DNA from: Gemmatimonadota bacterium
GTDB taxonomy: Bacteria; Latescibacterota; UBA2968; UBA8231
Direction: 5' to 3'
DNA: 53,645 nucleotides
Assembly: GCA_018673255.1 (NCBI GenBank)
Contig: JABHDC010000279.1
Span: 1-53,645 of the forward strand
Shown: in pieces, positions 47,043 through 53,645 of the stretch
Numbering within the stretch: the stretch's first letter is position 1
Layout: every line of letters starts with the position of its first letter
Position numbers and translations under genes: made by a program
Notes under the pieces: model-generated
Databases searched by the model: none
The model's input: the letters and a program-made list of their open reading frames with translations, nothing else
Told to the model about the DNA's origin: nothing

Positions 47043-47070
47043 TTGACGGGTGGTCAGATCACCGTATATT
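47043..47070 (+). promoter_or_regulatory. Promoter of the tRNA gene cluster
   Basis: TTGACG at 47043-47048 and TATATT at 47065-47070 are 16 bp apart, each with five of six consensus matches. The first tRNA begins about 130 bases after the predicted start. The leader contains an 8-bp hairpin at 47161-47180 (CCGTGTGA/TCATACGG). Nothing else is recognisable in the 240-bp gap after gyrA. Confidence 0.68.
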
Positions 47071-47207
47071 TTGCGGACCCGCTTGAGATTTCTTTGCCGA
47101 CCCGCGTTGTTCTTATGGGCCGACGTATCGTAGGCGGACAGCACCCGACAGGCGGATGGCCCGTGTGATGGATCATACGGACCTTCCTCGGTGGCAGGGC
47201 AGGATCC

Positions 47208-47294
47208 GGAGGGCTAGACCTAATTGGTAAGGCAGCGGTCTTGAAAACCGCCGGGCTCACGCCCTTGTGGGTTCGAGTCCCACGCCCTCCGCCA
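47208..47294 (+). tRNA. tRNA-Ser (anticodon TGA)
   Basis: The acceptor stem GGAGGGC pairs with GCCCTCC and CCA is encoded. The anticodon stem GCGGT/ACCGC holds the loop CTTGAAA, giving TGA at 47242-47244. The long variable arm CGGGCTCACGCCC is diagnostic of class II tRNA-Ser. The T-arm GTGGG-TTCGAGT-CCCAC is intact. The D-stem GAC/GGC has an A-G mismatch. Confidence 0.93.
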
Positions 47295-47348
47295 GAAAAA
47301 CTGGAACAGAAGTAGATGCATTAGATGTGGCAGTCGGCTGTATTTGCT

Positions 47349-47440
<92 letters not shown>

Positions 47441-47450
47441 GTGTTGTTGT

Positions 47451-47524
47451 TGCCCCCTCGTTCAATGGTAGGACACGTGCCTCTGGAGCACGCTATCGGG
47501 GTTCGAATCCCTGGGGGGCAGCCA
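47451..47524 (+). tRNA. tRNA-Gln (anticodon CTG)
   Basis: TGCCCCC pairs with GGGGGCA, with discriminator G and an encoded CCA. The anticodon stem CGTGC/GCACG holds the loop CTCTGGA, giving CTG, which reads CAG. The T-arm is CGGGG-TTCGAAT-CCCTG with one G-U pair. It is 10 bp after tRNA-Ser(GCT), so both come from one transcript. Confidence 0.94.
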
Positions 47525-47582
47525 CTATCCGGCCCTTGGCTACGTCGTCGATCTCGACACGTGGCAATCGGTCGGTCCGACA

Positions 47583-47620
47583 ACCCCTGTGACGCGAGCG
47601 TGTCGCAGGGGTTTTCTTTT
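47583..47620 (+). terminator. Rho-independent terminator of the tRNA cluster
   Basis: ACCCCTGTGAC (47583-47593) pairs with GTCGCAGGGGT (47602-47612) with one T-G pair and an 8-base loop. It is followed by the T-rich tail TTTCTTTT. It lies 58 bp after the last tRNA. Confidence 0.9.
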
Positions 47621-47756
47621 GTGAAGCGCCTTGCTTGCATCCAAGGGACCGTATCACGCATCGAACAGACCCTGCAAACCCCGGGCTTGCATCACCTGTA
47701 TGCATCTAGTCGATGCACAACGCCCGATACACTCTGCTCCCATGGAGGGATTCTCC

Positions 47757-48335
47757 TTGAAGCGCCTGACACTCGTCATCCTCGTGTTGACTGCCATTCT
47801 GGCCTCGACGCCGACGCTGGCCCAGTCCTACAAGATCGACACGAGCCACTCTGCCCTCGATTTCAGCATTCGCCACCTGGTCAGCAAGACCACTGGGACC
47901 TTTGGTGCCTTCTCCGGCACCATCATGTATGATGCAAACCATCCCGAGAAGAGCCAGTTCCTGGGTACGATCGACGTGTCCAGCATCGACACGCAGAATT
48001 CGCGCCGGGACGGTCACCTGCAGAGCGGTGACTTCTTCGATGTGGCCACCTATCCGACCATCACTTTTGCCTCGACGCAGGTGGAGAAGACCGACGATGG
48101 TCGGCTGCAGGTGACGGGTGACCTGGCCATGCACGGCGTGACGAAATCGGTGATGATCCCGGTCGAGATTCTCGGCACTGGTACCCACCCGATGAGTGGC
48201 AAGAAGCAGATTGGCCTGGCCGGCGAACTCACGATCAAGGCCTCGGATTATGGCATCAACAGCTGGGAAAACTACGTCGCGATTCTGGGAGATGAGATCG
48301 ATATCCGGATCCTCGTCGAAGCCAACGCCGGCTGA
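47757..48335 (+). CDS. YceI-family periplasmic protein
   Basis: The 192-residue protein has a signal peptide (MKRLTLVILVLTAILAS, cleaved near TLA-QS). The lipocalin-like YceI fold follows: YKIDTSHSALDFSIRHLVSK, then GTIDVSSIDTQNSRRDGHLQ, FFDVATYPTITFAS and GDLAMHGVTKSVMIPVEI. YceI proteins bind polyprenoid or other amphiphilic ligands in the periplasm; the physiological role is poorly known. The start is TTG 47757, eight bases after GGAGG at 47744-47748. ATG 47742 overlaps that site and is less likely. Confidence 0.9.
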   Translation: MKRLTLVILVLTAILASTPTLAQSYKIDTSHSALDFSIRHLVSKTTGTFGAFSGTIMYDANHPEKSQFLGTIDVSSIDTQNSRRDGHLQSGDFFDVATYPTITFASTQVEKTDDGRLQVTGDLAMHGVTKSVMIPVEILGTGTHPMSGKKQIGLAGELTIKASDYGINSWENYVAILGDEIDIRILVEANAG

Positions 48336-48361
48336 ATTACCGAAGTAACCCTCCGTCGCGA

Positions 48362-48390
48362 TTGACAATCCGGCGGGTCGCCCATATCCT
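48362..48390 (+). promoter_or_regulatory. Promoter of the sugar ABC operon, nearly leaderless
   Basis: A perfect TTGACA at 48362-48367 and TATCCT at 48385-48390 are separated by 17 bp. The expected start of transcription is within a few bases of the ATG at 48399, so the mRNA would have almost no leader and no Shine-Dalgarno site. Confidence 0.55.
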
Positions 48391-48398
48391 CGCAACCC

Positions 48399-49520
48399 AT
48401 GGGCGAGAGCCGTACAGAGGGAGTCATCGCGTGGGCGCTGATGGCGCCGGCGCTAGTCGTGCTGGGCGTCTTTGGCATCTTCCCCATCTTCTATGCCTTC
48501 TTCGTCAGCCTCCACCGCTGGCGTATCAAGAAGGGCGAGTTCCTCGGGTCTGCGCATTACCTGCGCGCACTCGGGGATCCGGTGGCACTGGTCGGTCTGC
48601 TCTGCGGGCTGGGCATGGTGTGGCTGGGTCTGCGATGGTGGGCGAGTCATCCGGTGGCCTCGCGCCGATGGACAGGCAGAGCCTGTCTGCTGGCCGGCAC
48701 ATGGCTGTCCCTCCACAGCGTGCTGGCGATGGCCGACGCCGGCGATGGGCGACTCTTCAATGCCTTCAAGGTCACCCTCTTCTACTCCATGGGCACCATC
48801 CCGCTGGAAGTGGGTGGCTCCCTGTTGCTGGCGACGCTGTTATTCAAGATCGCCCGGGCGCGCAGTTTCTTCCGGGTCTTGTTCTTCCTTCCCTACATCA
48901 CACCCATGATCGCCACGGCCGTCGTCTTCCGGACGATCTTCAGTCCCAATCCGTCCTCGCTGGCCAATCGTTTCTGGACACTGGTCGGATCCGACCCGCA
49001 GCGCTGGCTCTATGACAGTCGAAGCATCGTGGCGCTTGCACTGCAAGGGCTCGGCATTGATTCCTACCCGGCGTGGGTTGATACGTCGTTCCCCAGCATG
49101 TCTCTGGTGTGCGTGCTGCTCTACAACATCTGGGTGTATATCGGTTACGACACGGTGATCCTGCTGGCGGGTCTGAGTGCGATTCCCCGTCACTATTTCG
49201 AGGCGGCCGCCATCGATGGTGCCGACGCGTGGCAGAGCTTTCGGCACGTCACGTTGCCCCTGATCTCACCGACCCTCTTCTTCATCAGCCTCGTCGCTGT
49301 GATCGGCACATTCAAAGCCTTCAATCACATCTATATTCTGCGCACGGCCGGGGCCCAAGATACAGTCGATGTTGTCAGCATTCTCATCTTTGATCAGATC
49401 TACCAATTCCACAATGCAGGCTATGCATCCGCCCTGGCCCTTATCCTCTTCGTCACCATCCTGGCGCTCACCGTACTGCAGAATCGATTGCTGGGCCGGC
49501 GTGTCTTCTACGGCGATTGA
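48399..49520 (+). CDS. Sugar ABC transporter permease (MalF/UgpA type)
   Basis: The 373-residue membrane protein has the ABC permease EAA loop (YFEAAAIDGADAWQSFRHVT) that contacts the ATPase, and a first helix with the usual ALMAPALVVLGVFGIFPIFY pattern. Compared with common members of about 300 residues it has roughly 80 extra residues between the first and second helices, with two more hydrophobic segments (VGLLCGLGMVWLGLRWW and ACLLAGTWLSLHSVLAM). It imports a sugar or glycerol-like substrate with the next two genes. No ATPase gene is nearby, so a shared MsmX/UgpC-like ATPase probably serves it. Confidence 0.9.
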   Translation: MGESRTEGVIAWALMAPALVVLGVFGIFPIFYAFFVSLHRWRIKKGEFLGSAHYLRALGDPVALVGLLCGLGMVWLGLRWWASHPVASRRWTGRACLLAGTWLSLHSVLAMADAGDGRLFNAFKVTLFYSMGTIPLEVGGSLLLATLLFKIARARSFFRVLFFLPYITPMIATAVVFRTIFSPNPSSLANRFWTLVGSDPQRWLYDSRSIVALALQGLGIDSYPAWVDTSFPSMSLVCVLLYNIWVYIGYDTVILLAGLSAIPRHYFEAAAIDGADAWQSFRHVTLPLISPTLFFISLVAVIGTFKAFNHIYILRTAGAQDTVDVVSILIFDQIYQFHNAGYASALALILFVTILALTVLQNRLLGRRVFYGD

Positions 49521-50365
49521 TGGCTGACACGGGTCCGGATCGACTGCGTCGCTGGCTGACCTATGGCGCGCTTACGGCGGCCGGTGTGGCCGCCTGTGTG
49601 CCTTTCGTGTGGATGATCTCCTCTTCCTTCATGACGCGTGGCGAAACCTTGCGTCGTGTCTTCTGGCCGGCGGCGTTGCAGTGGACGAACTACGCCAACG
49701 CCTGGACTGAAGAGGACTTCGGTCTGTATTTCGAGAATTCCCTCATGATCGCCGGATTGACGGTGGGCGGCACGCTCTTGTTCTCCCTGGCTGCAGCCTA
49801 TCCGCTGGCTCGGATGCGATTCGTTGGGCGTGAGGCGCTCTTCGTCCTCATCCTGGCGACGCTGATGATACCTGAGACGGTGACGATGGTCCCAAATTTC
49901 CTCACCGTCTCGTGGTTACACCGGGTGATGCCCGTGGCCTGGATCAACAACTGGCCCGCCCTGACGATACCCTTCATGACCAATGCCTTCAGTATCTTCC
50001 TGCTGCGGCAATTCATGCGAGGGATTCCCAACGAGCTCTGGGATTCGGCACGCATCGATGGCGCCGGACACGTACGTTTCCTGTTTCAGATCGTGTTGCC
50101 CCTGTGCAGGGCGCCCTTGCTGACGGTTGGGATGTTCACCTTCATCGGATCGTGGAACGCCCTGGGCTGGCCCCTGCTGGTCACCAACTCGCCAACCTGG
50201 CGACCGATTGCTGTGGGATTGCAGAAATTTGTGACCGAGGCTGGACCGGAAGTCCACCTGCAGATGGCGGGGGCCATGATCGCCACGATTCCAGTTCTGG
50301 CACTCTACGGGCTGGTACAGAAAGAGTTCACTGAAGGCATTTCCATGTCAGGACTGAAGGGATGA
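49520..50365 (+). CDS. Sugar ABC transporter permease (MalG/UgpE type)
   Basis: This 281-residue protein has six helices and an EAA-type loop (ELWDSARIDGAGHVRFLFQI) near the C-terminal half. It pairs with the previous permease. ATG 49520 overlaps the preceding stop, and its own stop overlaps the binding-protein start, so the three are translationally coupled. The C-terminus ends [13 protein letters not shown], typical for this subgroup. Confidence 0.93.
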   Translation: MADTGPDRLRRWLTYGALTAAGVAACVPFVWMISSSFMTRGETLRRVFWPAALQWTNYANAWTEEDFGLYFENSLMIAGLTVGGTLLFSLAAAYPLARMRFVGREALFVLILATLMIPETVTMVPNFLTVSWLHRVMPVAWINNWPALTIPFMTNAFSIFLLRQFMRGIPNELWDSARIDGAGHVRFLFQIVLPLCRAPLLTVGMFTFIGSWNALGWPLLVTNSPTWRPIAVGLQKFVTEAGPEVHLQMAGAMIATIPVLALYGLVQKEFTEGISMSGLKG

Positions 50366-51690
50366 TGAGTAAGCATGCGCTGTGCCTCGCGGGAGGCGTG
50401 CTGTGGGCGATTCTATCTGCCTGCGGAGGCGCCGAGGCGCCACCGGATCAGGGACAGGTCGATCTGGAAATCGTGGATCCCCAGGGACAGCAGATCGTGT
50501 TCTGGTATCAGCACACGCGCCAGCGCGAAGATGGTCTGCAAGAGTTGATCGGTCGCTTCAATGAATCCAACGAACACGGCATTCAGGTCCGCGGCGAGTA
50601 TGCCGGCGACTACGGTGACATCTACAACAAGATGATGGTGGGCCTGCAGGGCGGGGAGCTGCCGGATCTGGTTGTCGCCTACCAGAACCAGGCTCGTGCC
50701 TATGCCGATGCTGACGGTGTGGTGGACCTGGTGCCCTACATGGCGTCGCCCCGCTGGGGTCTGACAGGGCCCGAACAGGATGACTTTGTCGTTGCCTTCA
50801 TGCAACAGGATCAGATCCAGGGGAAGCAGTTCGGGCTGCCGCCCAATCGCTCCATCGAGATCCTCTACTACAATCAGGACTGGCTGGCAGAACTGGGCGA
50901 AGATGCGCCACCCAGTACATGGGAGGAATTCGCCCGGTTGTGTCGGGCCGCGCAGAATCAGCCCTTCAGTGGCACCGACGACCCGAGCCGCAGTCTGGGC
51001 TTCATCTACGAGGAAGATGCCAGCCGACTGGCATCGATGGTGTTCTCACGGGGTGGCGACTACATGACGCCGGATGGCACCGCCTACACACTCGACACCG
51101 AGCAGGTGCGTGCCTCCCTGTTGCTGATGAAAGACCTCGTGGATTCGGGCGCGGCCGAAATGATGGGTGAACCCTACGGCGATCAGATTGAGTTTGCTGC
51201 GGGGCGTTGCCTGTTCATTCTGCGTTCCTCTTCAGGATTGCCCTACGTGCAATCGGCAATCGACGAAGGACCAGGCTTCGAGTGGAGCGTCGCCGCGCCA
51301 CCACATACGACACCAGACCCCGTGGTAAATTTCTATGGCGCCAGCGTGTCGCTCTGCCAAACGACGCAACAAAGACAACTGGCGGCCTGGTTGTTCCTGA
51401 AGTGGTTCACCGCACCAGAGCAGCAGGCGCACTGGGTGAAGGCGAGCAACTACTTCCCGGCTCGCAAGAGCACGGCCAACTTACTGTCCGGTTACTTCGA
51501 TGAAAATCCCCGGTATCGCCTCGTCTACGATCTGATGGAATTCGGTCAGGCGGAACCTTCCGTCACCGGCTATGAACCGGTGCGGCGCCTCGTGGCGCAG
51601 GCGGTGATCAAAGTGATGCAGGGCGGTGATCTGGACGCGACGCTGGCCTGGCTGCAACGCGAGGCCACAGCCACCCTGGACGAGTACTAA
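50362..51690 (+). CDS. Extracellular sugar-binding lipoprotein of ABC transporter
   Basis: The 442-residue protein starts with a lipoprotein signal ending in LSAC. The mature part is a type 1 solute-binding protein fold, with [20 protein letters not shown] near the start and [20 protein letters not shown] in the middle, as in UgpB- and MalE-like proteins. It captures a sugar or glycerol-3-phosphate-like solute for the two permeases upstream. The ligand cannot be deduced, but a sulfatase gene downstream makes a sulfated or decorated glycan derivative possible. ATG 50365 is an alternative start. Confidence 0.92.
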   Translation: MMSKHALCLAGGVLWAILSACGGAEAPPDQGQVDLEIVDPQGQQIVFWYQHTRQREDGLQELIGRFNESNEHGIQVRGEYAGDYGDIYNKMMVGLQGGELPDLVVAYQNQARAYADADGVVDLVPYMASPRWGLTGPEQDDFVVAFMQQDQIQGKQFGLPPNRSIEILYYNQDWLAELGEDAPPSTWEEFARLCRAAQNQPFSGTDDPSRSLGFIYEEDASRLASMVFSRGGDYMTPDGTAYTLDTEQVRASLLLMKDLVDSGAAEMMGEPYGDQIEFAAGRCLFILRSSSGLPYVQSAIDEGPGFEWSVAAPPHTTPDPVVNFYGASVSLCQTTQQRQLAAWLFLKWFTAPEQQAHWVKASNYFPARKSTANLLSGYFDENPRYRLVYDLMEFGQAEPSVTGYEPVRRLVAQAVIKVMQGGDLDATLAWLQREATATLDEY

Positions 51691-51710
51691 GCGAGAGACG
51701 AGACAGAGCA

Positions 51711-53099
51711 ATGGAAGTACGGATCGAATCCGACAGCATGGGTACCATCGAGGTGGCCGCAGACCGTTACTGGGGCGCGCAGACGCAGCGCTCGCTGCAG
51801 AACTTTCGCATTGGCGATGATCACTTCTCACGTGAGATGATCCGCGCCCTGGGTGTGGTCAAGAAAGCAGCGGCGCTGACGAATAAGCAGCTGGGAACAC
51901 TTGAAGCACCGATTGCCGATCTGGTCGCCGCCGCTGCGGGCGAAGTAATCGATGGGGCCTTCGATGACCATTTTCCCCTGGTCGTCTGGCAGACGGGATC
52001 AGGTACCCAGTCCAACATGAATGCGAATGAGGTCATCTCGAACCGTGCGATCGAGCAGGCGGGCGGGCAGATGGGTTCGAAGGATCCGGTACATCCGAAT
52101 GATCATGTGAATCGTGGTCAGTCTTCCAACGACGCCTTTCCGACAGCCATGCACGTAGCTGCCGTCGACGCGCTGGTCCATCAACTGATTCCCGCCCTCC
52201 AGCAGCTGGCGACAACCTTCGAAACCAAGTCGGCCGCATTCGAGGATATCGTGAAAATCGGTCGCACCCATCTGCAGGATGCGACACCCCTGACGTTGGG
52301 GCAGGAGCTGTCAGGCCATGCAGCGCAGTTGCGTGAGTCCATTCGCCGGGCGAAGGCGGCTCTTGAGCCCCTGTACAAACTCGCCCTTGGTGGAACGGCC
52401 GTCGGCACCGGGCTCAATACACATCCTGACTTTGCCATCACCGCGGCGGGGCACATTGCCTCGATCACGGGTCAGCCCTTCATCACGGCACCGAACAAGT
52501 TTGAGGCCCTGGCAGCGCATGATGCCTTGGTGGAAGCGTCCGGGATGCTCAAGACGATCGCAGTCTCGCTGATGAAGATTGCCAACGATGTCCGCTGGCT
52601 GGCCTCTGGCCCACGTTGCGGGATCGGTGAGCTTCGGATTCCAGAGAACGAGCCGGGATCATCGATCATGCCGGGCAAGGTAAACCCGACCCAGTGTGAA
52701 GCGTTAACCATGTTGTGCGTGCAGGTGATGGGCAATGACACGGCCGTGGGGATTGCCGGTTCGCAGGGCAATTTCGAACTGAATGTCTACAAGCCCGTGA
52801 TCATCCATAACGTGCTGCATTCGATCCGACTGCTGGCGGACGGCTGCCGCAGTTTCGACGAGAATTGTGCTGTCGGCATTGCCGCGAATCGGGAACGGAT
52901 TGACCAGCTGATGCGCCAGTCCTTGATGCTGGTGACGGCGCTCAATCCCCACATTGGTTATGACAATGCGGCGAAAGTGGCAAAGAAGGCCTACGCCGAG
53001 AACACGACACTGGTCGAGGCCGTCGTGGCGCTGGGTCTGATGACGGAAGCGGAATTCGATGCAGCCGTGAAGCCGGAACAGATGGTACGCCCCTCCTGA
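51711..53099 (+). CDS. fumC: Fumarate hydratase class II
   Basis: The 462-residue protein has the fumarase/aspartase superfamily signature [16 protein letters not shown] and the class II-specific active-site segments [15 protein letters not shown] and [18 protein letters not shown]. It hydrates fumarate to malate without an iron-sulfur cluster. It supplies the TCA step after SdhCAB. It is 20 bp after the solute-binding protein gene and may be read through from that operon. Length is normal. Confidence 0.97.
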   Translation: MEVRIESDSMGTIEVAADRYWGAQTQRSLQNFRIGDDHFSREMIRALGVVKKAAALTNKQLGTLEAPIADLVAAAAGEVIDGAFDDHFPLVVWQTGSGTQSNMNANEVISNRAIEQAGGQMGSKDPVHPNDHVNRGQSSNDAFPTAMHVAAVDALVHQLIPALQQLATTFETKSAAFEDIVKIGRTHLQDATPLTLGQELSGHAAQLRESIRRAKAALEPLYKLALGGTAVGTGLNTHPDFAITAAGHIASITGQPFITAPNKFEALAAHDALVEASGMLKTIAVSLMKIANDVRWLASGPRCGIGELRIPENEPGSSIMPGKVNPTQCEALTMLCVQVMGNDTAVGIAGSQGNFELNVYKPVIIHNVLHSIRLLADGCRSFDENCAVGIAANRERIDQLMRQSLMLVTALNPHIGYDNAAKVAKKAYAENTTLVEAVVALGLMTEAEFDAAVKPEQMVRPS

Positions 53100-53118
53100 G
53101 GAGGGTAGACCAGGGCGG

Positions 53119-53645
53119 ATGATGGAAGAGATGAAGACAGCACAGGGCCGACGACCGAATGTCATCGTGTTCTTCACCGACCAGCAACGGTGGGATACAA
53201 CCGGTCTGCATGGCAATCCACTGGAGCTGACGCCGAATCTGGATCACACGGCCCGCCAGCATCTGCATGTGGCGCACTCCTTCACCTGCCAGCCGGTTTG
53301 CGGTCCGGCACGATCCTGCCTGCAGACCGGCCTGTATGCCACGACAAGCGGCTGCTGGCGTAATGCGATCCCCTTGCCGGAAGACAGTCGAACCCTGGCG
53401 CACTACTTCGGTGAGGCCGGCTATGATACCGGCTACATCGGCAAGTGGCATCTGTACGACAACGACAGCAAGGGTCCGGTACCCGCGTCGCATCGATTCG
53501 GCTACGACCACTGGTTGGCCTCCAACATTCTCGAGTTCACGTCGGACGCCTACGACACTGTTCTCTACGACAATGAGCAAGCGGAAGTTCGATTGCCCGG
53601 CTATCGCGTCGATGCAGTGACGGATGCGGCCATCCGTTATGTCGA
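53119..53645 (+). CDS. Sulfatase family protein, 3' partial
   Basis: The frame is open to the end of the window, giving 175 residues of the N-terminal part. It has RRPNVIVFFTDQQRWDTTGL with the metal-binding Asp, and the core CGPARSCLQTG, in which the Cys of the CxPxR motif is the residue converted to formylglycine. DTGYIGKWHLYDND follows. The family hydrolyses sulfate esters or phosphonates; sulfated sugars are likely substrates. There is no signal peptide at this start, so it would be cytoplasmic, or the start is elsewhere. ATG 53122 or 53131 are alternatives. It follows fumC by 19 bp. Confidence 0.9.
   Translation, partial: MMEEMKTAQGRRPNVIVFFTDQQRWDTTGLHGNPLELTPNLDHTARQHLHVAHSFTCQPVCGPARSCLQTGLYATTSGCWRNAIPLPEDSRTLAHYFGEAGYDTGYIGKWHLYDNDSKGPVPASHRFGYDHWLASNILEFTSDAYDTVLYDNEQAEVRLPGYRVDAVTDAAIRYV

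Noticed and set aside
53091..53105. CCCTCC/GGAGGG hairpin at the fumC stop as a terminator
   Set aside because: The stem is only six base pairs with a three-base loop and no T-run follows; the next gene begins 19 bp later.

Overview
The window is 53.6 kb of visibly GC-rich DNA from a Gram-negative bacterial chromosome. It covers the replication-origin region (rpmH/rnpA/yidC/mnmE/rsmG on one side, dnaA/dnaN/recF/dciA/gyrB/gyrA on the other). Signal peptides, lipoboxes, an HtrA/DegP protease and a Ccm heme-export system indicate a double membrane. A b558-type SdhCAB, SucCD, FumC and cytochrome c maturation indicate a respiring organism. I see no phage, insertion sequence or CRISPR array. The mix of gene families suggests an uncultured lineage, perhaps near the FCB superphylum, but I cannot name the phylum from sequence alone.

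Layout. Positions 1-8290 (+) carry a TPR protein (5' end cut off), a Crp/Fnr regulator, a sigma-54 activator, an HtrA protease, an M24 peptidase and a methyltransferase. Positions 8362-14861 (+) carry a cytochrome c maturation cluster, ccmE-ccmF-(CcmI-like zinc-ribbon protein)-(membrane-anchored carboxypeptidase-regulatory-like protein)-ccmABCD. Its CcmE has a CxxxY haem site instead of HxxxY, and ccmG and ccmH are absent here. Positions 14903-17419 hold a strong promoter, two tandem bifunctional-nuclease/UVR proteins and two lipoproteins. Positions 17519-17775 look like a free-standing structured small RNA gene (promoter, 14-bp closing stem, bubble, UUCG terminator; 6S-like architecture). Positions 17886-20832 hold two glycosyltransferases and a CPBP protease. 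Positions 20927-26505 hold sucCD divergent from sdhCAB.

From 26630 to 37290 nearly everything is on the minus strand: rpmH, rnpA, yidC, mnmE, rsmG, a CDP-alcohol phosphatidyltransferase, tmk, a C-terminal processing peptidase, RNase G/E, rplU and rpmA. From 37552 to the end everything is on the plus strand: dnaA, dnaN, recF, dciA, gyrB, gyrA, three tRNA genes, a YceI protein, a sugar ABC importer without its ATPase, fumC and the start of a sulfatase. This divergence, two DnaA-box clusters (32751-32963 and 39043-39357) and two parS palindromes (33593 and 33642) fit a chromosomal origin with centromere, possibly bipartite.

The most novel material is the variant Ccm cluster with its two unassigned membrane proteins. 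The orphan structured RNA at 17.5 kb, the split DnaA-box arrangement with a perfect 12+12 palindrome inside oriC, and a thymidylate kinase whose P-loop lacks its lysine also stand out. All functional assignments come from reading motifs by eye; no database search was run.
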